From the NCBI GenBank assembly GCA_018883285.1, contig VEQJ01000032.1, positions 1 to 9,083 of the forward strand: a stretch of DNA of 9,083 nt. Direction: 5' to 3'. Each line of letters opens with the position of its first letter. The first letter of the stretch is position 1. Shown here piece by piece: positions 1-6,388 of the stretch. This DNA comes from Alphaproteobacteria bacterium (GTDB taxonomy: Bacteria > Pseudomonadota > Alphaproteobacteria > CAISOG01). The notes beneath the pieces were generated by a model. It was not told the DNA's origin and searched no databases. It was given only the letters and a program-made list of their open reading frames with translations. A program made the translations under genes and the position numbers.

Positions 1-40
1 TCTCTCTTTCGTCCAAGCTTAATTGTTGATACCGTCTCAT
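1..40 (-). CDS. IS30-family transposase, N-terminal fragment (cut by window edge)
   Basis: Only the first 13 codons lie in the window. Read on the minus strand from the ATG at 40, they give MRRYQQLSLDERE, and the gene continues past the left edge. The pattern Y-x-x-L-[ST]-L-x-E-R is the characteristic opening of the helix-turn-helix domain at the N-terminus of IS30-family DDE transposases, which cut and join the IS ends. An AAAGG ribosome binding site stands 8 bases before the ATG, which supports this start. The reading frame is open upstream only to a stop near 101. Just outside lies a sequence resembling an IS30-type terminal inverted repeat, as expected for the left end of such an element. 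Whether the transposase is intact cannot be judged. The family call rests on a short peptide plus the adjacent end sequence, so it is moderately secure. Confidence 0.6.
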   Translation of the reverse strand, partial: MRRYQQLSLDERE

Positions 41-82
41 CTGCAACGCCTTTCTGTGCTCGTTTTTCCAAACCGCACTCTA

Positions 83-112
83 AGGTGTTGCACTTCATTT
101 TAGAACCTAGCT
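83..112 (-). mobile_element. Probable outer end (terminal inverted repeat) of the IS30-family element
   Basis: Read inward on the minus strand, the sequence runs GGTTCTAAAATGAAGTGCAA followed by CACC. IS30-family ends typically have this layout: a GATTC/GGTTC-like outer block, an AT-rich middle and a TGCAACA inner block. It lies about 45 bases before the transposase start, the usual distance. The exact outer boundary (about 108-114) cannot be fixed, because the other end and any target duplication lie outside the window. Confidence 0.5.
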
Positions 113-263
113 GAGACTGAATTTTCCTTCCACCTTTGATTCTGGATGGTTCGATTGGTCAACGCAAGAATGGCCGAATGGTCGCCGCAACATCCTTATT
201 GAGTTTACGGCAAAAAATGCCTTTAACCTTAAGCTGCCTTCAACCGCAACATGCCTGTTTAGT

Positions 264-281
264 CCCACCGCCCAAGGTGGG
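264..281. other. Small perfect hairpin in the gene-free stretch
   Basis: CCCACC, a 6-base loop (GCCCAA) and GGTGGG form a 6-bp GC-rich stem. No run of T follows on either strand, so it is not a standard intrinsic terminator. No gene ends next to it. Its role, if any, is unknown, and a stem this short can arise by chance. Confidence 0.35.
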
Positions 282-536
282 TATGAGATGGAGGAGAAGA
301 TTTTCGAACGATAACGCAATTCTGTCTTCAATTTTTGATGGCAAGCACAAAAGCAGGCTCAAATTTTCTTGCCTCTCGAACAATTGTATCTGTCACAAAT
401 TTTTTGTGCCCTTGCAGTTGGCTATCAGAAAGTGGGCGTAAACTGCTGGCACCACCCTGTACAAACGCCCGCACGACCCCGATTGGCGCACGCCCTAAAC
501 CACTCGCCTGTTTTGGCTTTTGCGGGCAAAGGCATC

Positions 537-591
537 CCAAAACCATCAGGCCAAAACCATCAGGCCAAAATCCCCAGGCCAAAACCTTAGC
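537..591. repeat. Four-unit 14-bp tandem repeat upstream of tRNA-Arg
   Basis: The units are CCAAAACCATCAGG (537-550), the same again (551-564), CCAAAATCCCCAGG (565-578) and a degenerate CCAAAACCTTAGC (579-591). The first two are identical and the rest drift, a pattern typical of slipped-strand duplication. The array ends 47 bases before the tRNA gene. I see no coding or palindromic character in the unit. Confidence 0.8.
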
Positions 592-638
592 AAAAATCGC
601 AATGATTTTTTGGTAAAGCTGCGCTAAACTGTTCCAAT

Positions 639-714
639 GCGCCCTTAGCTCAGTGGATAGAGCAGCAGCCTTCTAAGCTGTTGGTCGGTGGTTCAAATCC
701 ACCAGGGCGCACCA
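639..714 (+). tRNA. tRNA-Arg, anticodon TCT, with encoded CCA
   Basis: A complete cloverleaf can be drawn by hand. The acceptor stem GCGCCCT (639-645) pairs with AGGGCGC (704-710). The D stem is GCTC/GAGC around loop AGTGGATA. The anticodon stem GCAGC pairs with GCTGT around loop CTTCTAA, with anticodon TCT at 672-674 reading AGA (and, with wobble, AGG) codons. A five-base variable region follows, then the T stem GGTGG/CCACC around TTCAAAT. The discriminator A at 711 is followed by an encoded CCA. A run of seven T follows at 716-722 and may help end transcription. The neighbouring genes are unrelated. I saw no repeat of the tRNA 3' end elsewhere in the window that would indicate an integrated element. 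Confidence 0.97.
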
Positions 715-733
715 GTTTTTTTGGGGGGATCCT

Positions 734-1318
734 CTATTGTTGTTGCAAAAGCAGGCGGCCAATGTCCTGGGCGGCGGTGGCGACAGAGCTGTCCCGCCGT
801 GCCGCGCCGTACACAATAACGCCTTCTAACAGGATCATAAGCCGCTTGGTTAGTTGGGATGGGTTGGGGGATTTCGCCTGAATACAAAGATCAGAAATGA
901 TATTTTCTAACCCCTGCAAAAATTCGGTGCAAGCCGATTCAATGAGTTGGCTTCTGTTTTGGTATTCAGCTTGAGCATTCAGGGCAAAACAGCCAGAATA
1001 ATCGCCTGCCTCTAGAATTTCACGACGCCAATCGAATAGAGCTAACAGCTTGCCTGTTGGGTCTTGGCTGCGTTTAACCAACTCCTCTTGAATCACCCTG
1101 ACGGCTTCAGCTTGATAATATCGCACCGCTTGCTCAACCAATTCTTCTTTTGAGCGAAAATATTTGTACAACGTTCGTTTCGAAACGTTAATTTTGGCCA
1201 GAACGGTATCCACACTGGTCGCGTGGAACCCATATTGGTGAAATATCTCCAACGCCTGACCGATAATTTCGGTGCGTTTGGATGTGGGTATTGCAGCGTC
1301 AATGGTCATAATAGCCAT
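734..1318 (-). CDS. TetR/AcrR-family transcriptional repressor
   Basis: The predicted protein has 194 residues, normal for the TetR family. These are homodimeric repressors whose N-terminal helix-turn-helix binds a palindromic operator and whose C-terminal helical domain binds a small ligand or senses a reactive compound. The DNA-binding part is clear: an N-terminal helix (about residues 14-31), then TSVDTVLAKINVSKRTLYKY and an F (about 34-54), the family's usual signature. The C-terminal domain (about 60-194) is helical and not diagnostic of a ligand. I chose the ATG at 1318. An ATG at 1309 and a TTG at 1339 are alternatives, and none has a strong ribosome binding site. The gene diverges from the AhpD-like gene across a spacer containing a perfect inverted repeat, so it most likely represses both that gene and itself. 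Redox or electrophile sensing is inferred only from the neighbour. Confidence 0.92.
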   Translation of the reverse strand: MAIMTIDAAIPTSKRTEIIGQALEIFHQYGFHATSVDTVLAKINVSKRTLYKYFRSKEELVEQAVRYYQAEAVRVIQEELVKRSQDPTGKLLALFDWRREILEAGDYSGCFALNAQAEYQNRSQLIESACTEFLQGLENIISDLCIQAKSPNPSQLTKRLMILLEGVIVYGAARRDSSVATAAQDIGRLLLQQQ

Positions 1319-1332
1319 TCTACACCAGACTT

Positions 1333-1361
1333 TTGACAAAGCAAACTAATCGGTTTACTTT
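1333..1361 (+). promoter_or_regulatory. Sigma-70-type promoter for the AhpD-like gene
   Basis: A consensus -35 box TTGACA (1333-1338) is followed after a 17-bp spacer by TACTTT (1356-1361, 4 of 6 matches to TATAAT). This places the transcription start near 1368, about 30 bases before the coding start. The left arm of the inverted repeat covers the spacer and the start of the -10 box, so a repressor bound there would block RNA polymerase. A weaker promoter-like pair (TTTACA and TAGTTT, 18-bp spacing) can be drawn on the opposite strand for the tetR gene. Confidence 0.65.
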
Positions 1362-1383
1362 GTAGGTGTAAACCGATTAGTTT
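1343..1383. promoter_or_regulatory. Probable TetR-family operator: 16-bp perfect inverted repeat
   Basis: The arms AAACTAATCGGTTTAC (1343-1358) and GTAAACCGATTAGTTT (1368-1383) are exact reverse complements separated by 9 bases. Each arm is itself close to a palindrome: TAAAC and GTTTA flank CGATTA in the right-hand copy at 1369-1384. The structure is therefore better read as two facing copies of one 16-bp operator, about 26 bp centre to centre, than as one giant site. That fits two TetR dimers binding side by side. It lies between the divergent tetR and AhpD-like genes and overlaps the promoter. Confidence 0.85.
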
Positions 1384-1398
1384 ACATAAACCAACTTT

Positions 1399-1962
1399 AT
1401 GAAGAATAATCTCATGCCCCGTATTTTACCCAACCCTACCCCCGATACCAAGGCTCAAGAACTGTTGGCTGGTGTCAGGAACATGCTGGGATCCACACCC
1501 AACATGTTTACAACACTGGCAAATTCTGCCGCTAGCCTAGATTTTTTTGTTAAAGCCATGGGTGCCTTGGGCGGCAGCCGCCTTTCTGGTGCGTTACGCG
1601 AACAAATTGCAACCGCGGTGGCTGGTGCCAATGGCTGTGACTACTGCGCTTCGGCTCATGAGTTTCTCGGTGGAATGCATGGGGTCGACAAGAGTGAACT
1701 GGAAAGAAATCTTCACGGAAAGGCCAGCGATCCCAAAGTGGCTGCGGCTTTGAATTTTGCTGTCAACATTGTGACGAAACATGGTCGGGTTTCCGATACC
1801 GATTTGCAAGCGATTCGTGCAGCTGGTTACAGCGAAGGCGAGGTTGTGGATATCGTAACGGTTACGTGCTTGAATATTTTCACCAATTACTTCAACCACG
1901 TGGCCGACACCGAAATCGATTTTCCTAAGGTTTCCACGGCCGAAGTCAAAAAAGCCGCGTAA
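1399..1962 (+). CDS. AhpD-like alkylhydroperoxidase (carboxymuconolactone decarboxylase family)
   Basis: The protein has 187 residues and belongs to the all-helical AhpD/CMD superfamily. It carries the full peroxidase signature E-x11-C-x2-C-x3-H, as E68, C80, C83 and H87 within the segment EQIATAVAGANGCDYCASAH. In AhpD the equivalent glutamate, two cysteines and histidine form the redox-active disulphide centre and proton relay that reduces hydroperoxides, so enzymatic activity is likely. No signal peptide is visible, so it should be cytoplasmic. The ATG at 1399 has no clear ribosome binding site. The in-frame ATG at 1414, preceded by GAAG, is a credible alternative and would remove five residues. 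The gene sits alone under a promoter overlapped by the TetR operator and ends at a strong terminator, so it is probably induced when the repressor senses its signal. The natural substrate is unknown. Confidence 0.92.
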   Translation: MKNNLMPRILPNPTPDTKAQELLAGVRNMLGSTPNMFTTLANSAASLDFFVKAMGALGGSRLSGALREQIATAVAGANGCDYCASAHEFLGGMHGVDKSELERNLHGKASDPKVAAALNFAVNIVTKHGRVSDTDLQAIRAAGYSEGEVVDIVTVTCLNIFTNYFNHVADTEIDFPKVSTAEVKKAA

Positions 1963-1983
1963 CGAAGATCATTCAGAGAACGG

Positions 1984-2014
1984 GGGGAGCCTTTTGCGGG
2001 GCTCCCCTTTTTTT
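1984..2014 (+). terminator. Rho-independent terminator after the AhpD-like gene
   Basis: GGGGAGCC (1984-1991) pairs perfectly with GGCTCCCC (2000-2007) around an 8-base loop, followed directly by seven T. It lies 21 bases after the stop codon and 15 bases before the end of the convergent uvrB. The T run is only on the plus-strand side, so it terminates the AhpD-like transcript rather than uvrB. Confidence 0.93.
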
Positions 2015-2029
2015 CTACATGCCGTCTCT

Positions 2030-4054
2030 CTAAACCACCAGCAGCAACCCCTCCAGCCGTTTCAGCTCATCGCGCCATTTGGCGGCCTGTTCGAATTCCA
2101 GGTCGGCGGCGGCGCGCAGCATGTTGGTTTGGGCGGCGGCAATCTGCGCCTTAAGCTCATTACCGCTAAGCTGCGGCAGGTCGCTGCGTCCGCCATCCCC
2201 TGCTCCATCCTTGGCATTGTCGCCATAGACCGCCGCCAGCAGGTCGGCAATCCCCTTATTGACCGTACGCGGGGTGATGCCATGGGCGCTGTTATAGGCA
2301 ATCTGTTTGTTGCGGCGGCGATCGGTTTCGCCCAGGGCGGCCGCCATCGAACGGGTGGTGCGGTCGGCGTAGAGCAGCACCCGCCCCTCGGCGTTGCGGG
2401 CTGCCCGGCCAATGGTTTGGATCAGCGAGGTTTCGGAGCGCAAAAACCCCTCCTTATCCGCATCCAAAATTGCTACCAGGCCGCATTCGGGAATATCCAA
2501 CCCTTCACGCAGCAAATTGATGCCAATCAGCACATCAAATTTGCCCAGCCGTAAATCACGGATAATCGCGATGCGTTCCAGGGTTTCGATATCGGAGTGC
2601 AAATAGCGAACTTTCAGCCCATGATCAAACAGATAGGTGGTCAAATCCTCAGCCATTTTTTTGGTCAGGGTGGTAACCAACACGCGAAAGCCCGCGCCAA
2701 TGGTCGCCTGGCACTCCGCCATCAAATCATCAATCTGATTGGTGGTTGGCTTAATGATACAGGGCGGGTCGATTAGGCCAGTTGGCCGCACCAGCTGCTC
2801 AATAAAGGCGCCGCCCGTTTGTTCCAACTCCCAGCTTCCTGGCGTGGCGCTGACGTAAATGGTCGGTGGGCGCAGGTTGTTCCATTCCTCAAACATCAAT
2901 GGGCGGTTATCCTTGCAACTGGGCAGGCGAAAGCCATAGCGGCTAAGGGTTTCCTTGCGCGCTCTATCGCCCTTATACATCGCCCCCAACTGCGGCACGG
3001 TGACGTGGCTTTCGTCCACCACCAACAGGCTGTCGGGCGGGAAATATTCGAACAGGGTGGGCGGTGGCTCACCAGGCTGACGGCCACTGAGATAGCGGGA
3101 ATAGTTTTCGATGCCGTTGCAGGTGCCGGTTGCCGCCAGCATTTCTAGGTCAAAGGTCACCCGCTGTTCAATCCGTTGCGCCTCAATCAACAGATTGTCG
3201 GCGGTAAAGTCGGCAACGGTTTGCCGCATCTCCTCCCGAATGGCCTTAATCGCCTGGTCAATGGTGGGGCGCGGGGTGACATAGTGGCTGCAAGCGAACA
3301 GGCGGATTTCGCGCAAATTGGCGGTAACCGTGCCGGTCAGCGGGTCAAACTCCTTAATCGTCTCAATCTCATCGCCGAACAGGCCAATGCGCCACGCCCG
3401 ATCCTCCGCATGGGCGGGAAAAACCTCAATCACATCGCCGCGCACCCGAAATTGGGTGCGGGTCAGGTACAGATCGTTGCGCTGATACTGCATCTCCACC
3501 AACTTGGCCAGTAGGGCGTTGCGACCCAACTGTGCGCCAACCTTGAGGGGCAGCGACATCCGCTCATAGGCTTCGGGCGATCCCAAGCCGTAAATACAGG
3601 ATACGCTGGCAACGATGATAACGTCGCGCCGCTCTAACAGCGAACGGGTGGCACTGTGGCGCAGGCGGTCAATCTGTTCGTTGATCGACGATTCCTTCTC
3701 CACATAGGTGTCGGTGCGCGGCACATAGGCTTCGGGTTGGTAATAATCGTAGTAGGAGACAAAATATTCGACCGCATTATCGGGGAAAAAAGCCTTAAAC
3801 TCACCATACAACTGCGCCGCCAAGATTTTGTTGGGCGCCAGCACCAGGGTGGGGCGGGAAAGGGCGGTAATGACGTTGGCGATGGTAAAGGTCTTGCCAC
3901 TGCCCGTCACGCCCAACAGCACCTGATCCCGTTGATGCTGCGCCAATCCGTCGAGTAAAGCCCCGATGGCGGCGGGCTGATCCCCCGCTGGTGGCCAGTC
4001 AGCTTTTAACCTGAATATCGGGGTATGTGCCACGCTTAATTCTCTTTTAATCAT
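2030..4054 (-). CDS. uvrB: UvrB, excinuclease ABC subunit B
   Basis: The product (674 residues, normal length) is the damage-verifying helicase of nucleotide excision repair. UvrA loads it onto damaged DNA, and it then recruits UvrC for the two incisions. Visible in order are Walker A GVTGSGKT (48-55), the tyrosine-rich beta-hairpin that clamps one DNA strand ([20 protein letters not shown], 101-120), the DEAD-type Walker B VVDESH (345-350), helicase motifs such as [10 protein letters not shown] and QTIGRAARN in the second RecA-like domain, and the C-terminal UVR motif that binds UvrC (about 633-668). All key parts look intact. The ATG at 4054 has only a poor ribosome binding site. A GTG at 4033 preceded by AGAG is a possible alternative start. 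The gene stands alone, converging on the AhpD-like gene and diverging from the unknown pair. No alphaproteobacterial-type SOS box (GTTC-N7-GTTC) is visible upstream. Confidence 0.98.
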   Translation of the reverse strand: MIKRELSVAHTPIFRLKADWPPAGDQPAAIGALLDGLAQHQRDQVLLGVTGSGKTFTIANVITALSRPTLVLAPNKILAAQLYGEFKAFFPDNAVEYFVSYYDYYQPEAYVPRTDTYVEKESSINEQIDRLRHSATRSLLERRDVIIVASVSCIYGLGSPEAYERMSLPLKVGAQLGRNALLAKLVEMQYQRNDLYLTRTQFRVRGDVIEVFPAHAEDRAWRIGLFGDEIETIKEFDPLTGTVTANLREIRLFACSHYVTPRPTIDQAIKAIREEMRQTVADFTADNLLIEAQRIEQRVTFDLEMLAATGTCNGIENYSRYLSGRQPGEPPPTLFEYFPPDSLLVVDESHVTVPQLGAMYKGDRARKETLSRYGFRLPSCKDNRPLMFEEWNNLRPPTIYVSATPGSWELEQTGGAFIEQLVRPTGLIDPPCIIKPTTNQIDDLMAECQATIGAGFRVLVTTLTKKMAEDLTTYLFDHGLKVRYLHSDIETLERIAIIRDLRLGKFDVLIGINLLREGLDIPECGLVAILDADKEGFLRSETSLIQTIGRAARNAEGRVLLYADRTTRSMAAALGETDRRRNKQIAYNSAHGITPRTVNKGIADLLAAVYGDNAKDGAGDGGRSDLPQLSGNELKAQIAAAQTNMLRAAADLEFEQAAKWRDELKRLEGLLLVV

Positions 4055-4154
4055 GGATAAGGTAACATCTAAAGGTGGGTGTTGAAGGCGTAGTATGACT
4101 TCTGTAACCTTAACAGAAAACGTATTTTGACCGAAGGTTAAAGAGAGACAAACG
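4055..4154. promoter_or_regulatory. Divergent control region between uvrB and the unknown gene pair
   Basis: This 100-bp spacer must hold the promoters for uvrB (leftward) and for the unknown pair (rightward). It contains a dyad TTCTGT-N7-ACAGAA (4100-4118), also readable as CTG-N9-CAG, and a wider 7-bp inverted repeat TAACCTT (4105-4111) / AAGGTTA (4135-4141). Promoter-like boxes for the rightward genes are weak: TTGAAG at 4082-4087 with TAACCT, or TTCTGT with TATTTT at 4123-4128. I cannot name a promoter confidently. A purine-rich ribosome binding site (GAGA, 4144-4147) precedes the ATG at 4155. Confidence 0.5.
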
Positions 4155-5249
4155 ATGGATGCATCGATAGTTCAGTTTACCAATCTTTTTCGCAATGGAT
4201 CCTCGCATATATTCAATTGCCGGGATCTAACCCATAAGATTGAGGTAGAAGGCGGCGAAAAACTGCTGTTCAAAACAAAGACCCTCAATCGAGCTGTTTT
4301 TTTAAAATTACCAGTTGGAACACAACAAAGCGGAAATAAACGTGATATGGTAGGCGGATTTGAAACAAAAATATATCTCCCCTTTGAGAACGGACTTGAA
4401 AAAGGCGGTCAGGCAATAAATTTTAGCGACAAAAACTTTAACGATGTTATCAGCGGGCTTAGGTCATCAGAAAAAAATGAACATACTGAAGATGTTCTTC
4501 GAGATCAGCTTGTTTTACAGTTAATTGAGAGCTTACCTTCTCTTGATCCATTCCTCTTAAAGGAAAAGTTTTACCAAATTGAGCTAGACGTAGACGAGAA
4601 GTACTTTTCTCTAACAGATGAAGCATGGCGTGAGATACGCGCCTTTGTTATGAGCAAATTTAGACCAATGATTGGGTTCGCCTACCCTAATCGCAATCCA
4701 AGCGAAATGCAGGTAGCACGACTTACCGAAATGCTATGGGACGCAAAAGATAATGCCGATGTTCGTCAAATGTTATCAAGTCTCAGTGTCCCCCCCGAAA
4801 TGGTATCTGATGTTCTATACTCGTGGAAAGGTATAATATACTATGAATTTGTTTATATAAAAGGTAATGAGCGCTTAAAAAGCTTGTTACTTTGGCTTGA
4901 TCAGATTGGCACACAATTGGGCGGCCTCACCCCATCCATGAAGGAAAGACGTAACAATATACGTGTCAAGCTTTCAGAAAATGTCGCCGCAATGCTACCG
5001 ATTCTAAGAGATCATAAATCTGCTTATGACGAGCTTTTTGTGCACAAAAGAAATGCTCAGCCATTTGTATCATTTTTAAGCCAATGCAGCAAACAGTTTT
5101 GGAGTCTTTCAAAGTCTGTAGGACAGATAATGGTTGTTTTACAAATATGGCAAGACTTTGGATTTCGGACGAATCCATCAAAAGCAAACTCCAACCAAAT
5201 AAATAACTTTTTTGATATTTTTGAGCAGAACATAATTTATCATAAGTAG
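4155..5249 (+). CDS. Unknown protein A of a tandem paralogous pair (364 aa)
   Basis: I do not recognise this family. The 364-residue product has no signal peptide and no membrane-length hydrophobic segment, so it is probably cytoplasmic. The N-terminal third looks strand/loop-rich and carries blocks shared with the next gene: [11 protein letters not shown] (16-26), LNRAV (44-48), FETK-x-Y-x-PFEN (69-79) and GGQ-x-INFSD (84-92). The rest is rich in predicted helix, with [14 protein letters not shown] (126-139), KFRPMI-x-FAYP (168-178), WLDQ (247-250), KRNAQPFV (298-305) and LQIWQDF (329-335). Its only two cysteines, C22 and C311, are both conserved in the neighbour. A hand alignment gives about 50% identity between the two. 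The start is supported by GAGA 7 bases upstream. The stop falls 7 bases before the next ATG, implying an operon. Base composition is roughly 40% GC in sampled lines, far below uvrB and phr, which suggests acquisition from elsewhere. No catalytic motif is evident. Confidence 0.9.
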   Translation: MDASIVQFTNLFRNGSSHIFNCRDLTHKIEVEGGEKLLFKTKTLNRAVFLKLPVGTQQSGNKRDMVGGFETKIYLPFENGLEKGGQAINFSDKNFNDVISGLRSSEKNEHTEDVLRDQLVLQLIESLPSLDPFLLKEKFYQIELDVDEKYFSLTDEAWREIRAFVMSKFRPMIGFAYPNRNPSEMQVARLTEMLWDAKDNADVRQMLSSLSVPPEMVSDVLYSWKGIIYYEFVYIKGNERLKSLLLWLDQIGTQLGGLTPSMKERRNNIRVKLSENVAAMLPILRDHKSAYDELFVHKRNAQPFVSFLSQCSKQFWSLSKSVGQIMVVLQIWQDFGFRTNPSKANSNQINNFFDIFEQNIIYHK

Positions 5250-5256
5250 GTTTAAA

Positions 5257-6369
5257 ATGAACGATTCTGCAGCTCATTTCGCAAATATTTTTAAAGGGGG
5301 ATCCTCTCATATATTTAATTGTAGAGATCTAACAAATAAGATTGAATCAAAAATTAAAATAGATATCTCTCACGACAAAAGCAATCGACTGCTTTTTCAT
5401 AATATGGGCCTAAATCGTGCCGTTTACATAAAACGTCCTTTTGAAAATAGAAATATATCTGCAATGCGCCGCGGAAATATTGGATGCTTTGAAACAAAGC
5501 TATATATTCCTTTTGAAAATGAACTTTTTCGCGGTGGTCAGACCATAAATTTTAGTGACTCTCGATTTTATTCTGTTGTTCACGAACTTCGACCATCAGA
5601 CGATCAGTTTAGTGCTGAAGAGGTTGCCAGCGACCAACAAAGATTAAAAATTATTGAGAAATTACCATCTCTTGATCCTTTTTTGCTCAAAGAAAAATTT
5701 AGACAGGAAGGCATAGAAGTCGATGATGATTATTTTACTGTTACGAAAGATGTATGGTTAGAAATAAGAAAATTTGTCATGGGGAAATTTCGCCCCATGA
5801 TAATGTTTGCTTATCCTGGACAAGAGCCATCAAAAGATCAGATTAATAATCTTACAGATTTATTATGGGAATCAAAAGACAATCCTGATATTGAAATTAT
5901 GATGCAAGCTCTTGGTGTATCAAAACAAAAAATACCAGACGTTCTTTATGCATGGAAAGCTCTAGTATATTATGAATTTTTATACATACAATACAACGAA
6001 AAAATCAAGCAATTAATCAAATGGCTAGATCAACTAGAAACACAGCTTGGTTACACTTCTCTGACCTTGAAAGAAAGCAAAAGCAAGGTTAGAAAAAATT
6101 TATCTGACAACATTGGATCTTTCTTACCGATATTACAGGAAAGTAAAAATGCCTATGATGAATTATTTATTTTTAAACGTAATGCGCAGCCATTTGTTAC
6201 ATTTCTTGGCGATTGCCAAAAGCATTTTTTTAACATATCATCAACTCTTGGTCAGGTAATAATTATTCTTCAAATATGGCAAGATTTTTGCCTGCGCGGC
6301 ACACCTTACAAAGCTACATTAACGCAAATTAGCAATTTGTTTGACACATTTGAACAGAATATTCTTTAG
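5257..6369 (+). CDS. Unknown protein B of a tandem paralogous pair (370 aa)
   Basis: This is a paralogue of the preceding gene and equally unrecognised. The 370-residue soluble product aligns end to end with protein A. The exception is an 8-9 residue insertion around residues 31-43 and a slightly different C-terminus after FEQNI. Invariant blocks include [12 protein letters not shown] (15-26), LNRAV (52-56), PFEN (85-88), [13 protein letters not shown] (136-148), KFRPMI (177-182), AYDELF (299-304), KRNAQPFV (307-314) and LQIWQDF (338-344). C22 and C320 match the two cysteines of protein A; C77 and C345 are extra. AGTAGG overlapping the upstream stop codon, 6 bases before the ATG, serves as ribosome binding site, so translation is probably coupled. 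The gene is even more AT-rich than its partner (about 23-33% GC in two lines counted). Both copies keep full-length open frames despite divergence, which argues that both are functional, perhaps as partners in one complex; that is inference. Confidence 0.9.
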   Translation: MNDSAAHFANIFKGGSSHIFNCRDLTNKIESKIKIDISHDKSNRLLFHNMGLNRAVYIKRPFENRNISAMRRGNIGCFETKLYIPFENELFRGGQTINFSDSRFYSVVHELRPSDDQFSAEEVASDQQRLKIIEKLPSLDPFLLKEKFRQEGIEVDDDYFTVTKDVWLEIRKFVMGKFRPMIMFAYPGQEPSKDQINNLTDLLWESKDNPDIEIMMQALGVSKQKIPDVLYAWKALVYYEFLYIQYNEKIKQLIKWLDQLETQLGYTSLTLKESKSKVRKNLSDNIGSFLPILQESKNAYDELFIFKRNAQPFVTFLGDCQKHFFNISSTLGQVIIILQIWQDFCLRGTPYKATLTQISNLFDTFEQNIL

Positions 6370-6388
6370 CACTGCTGATCCGCCCGCC
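6370..6388. other. 19-bp gap between convergent genes, no terminator
   Basis: The stop of unknown gene B and the stop of the photolyase gene face each other across 19 bases with no hairpin or T run. Transcripts from either side probably read into the opposite gene, or end by Rho. This gap is also where the composition jumps sharply from AT-rich to GC-rich. Confidence 0.6.

Larger units (their letters stand above)
116..638. other. 523-base stretch with no convincing gene
   Basis: Several short open frames cross this stretch on both strands. None has a good ribosome binding site, recognisable protein sequence or a codon pattern like the neighbouring genes, so I call no gene. It contains a short sequence resembling an IS30-type end (148-168), a small GC-rich hairpin (264-281) and a 14-bp tandem repeat (537-591). 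The segment may be decayed DNA beside the insertion sequence. It is bounded on the right by the tRNA gene. Confidence 0.6.

Noticed and set aside
264..281. Intrinsic terminator
   Set aside because: The hairpin lacks a T run on either strand and no gene ends next to it.
136..441. 101-codon plus-strand open frame, and overlapping small frames on both strands in the gene-free stretch
   Set aside because: Mutually overlapping, no good ribosome binding sites, compositionally random peptides. None resembles a known small protein.
537..591. Possible CRISPR array
   Set aside because: The 14-bp units are directly adjacent with no spacers and only four copies. It is a simple tandem repeat.
639..714. 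tRNA-Arg as attachment site of an integrated element
   Set aside because: No integrase gene is in the window, and no second copy of the tRNA 3' end was found by eye downstream.
1994..2554. 186-codon plus-strand open frame
   Set aside because: It lies entirely opposite uvrB, whose protein is unmistakable. GC-rich antisense frames of this length are common, and the sequence shows no recognisable family.
4966..5310. 114-codon minus-strand open frame across the junction of the two unknown genes
   Set aside because: It is the antisense shadow of two genes whose frames are validated by their mutual protein similarity.
4155..6369. Calling the unknown pair a toxin-antitoxin, phage-defence or DNA-repair system
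   Set aside because: Both proteins are large and homologous to each other, unlike toxin-antitoxin pairs. No nuclease, ATPase, helicase or sensor motif is visible. Proximity to uvrB and phr alone is not enough to assign a role.
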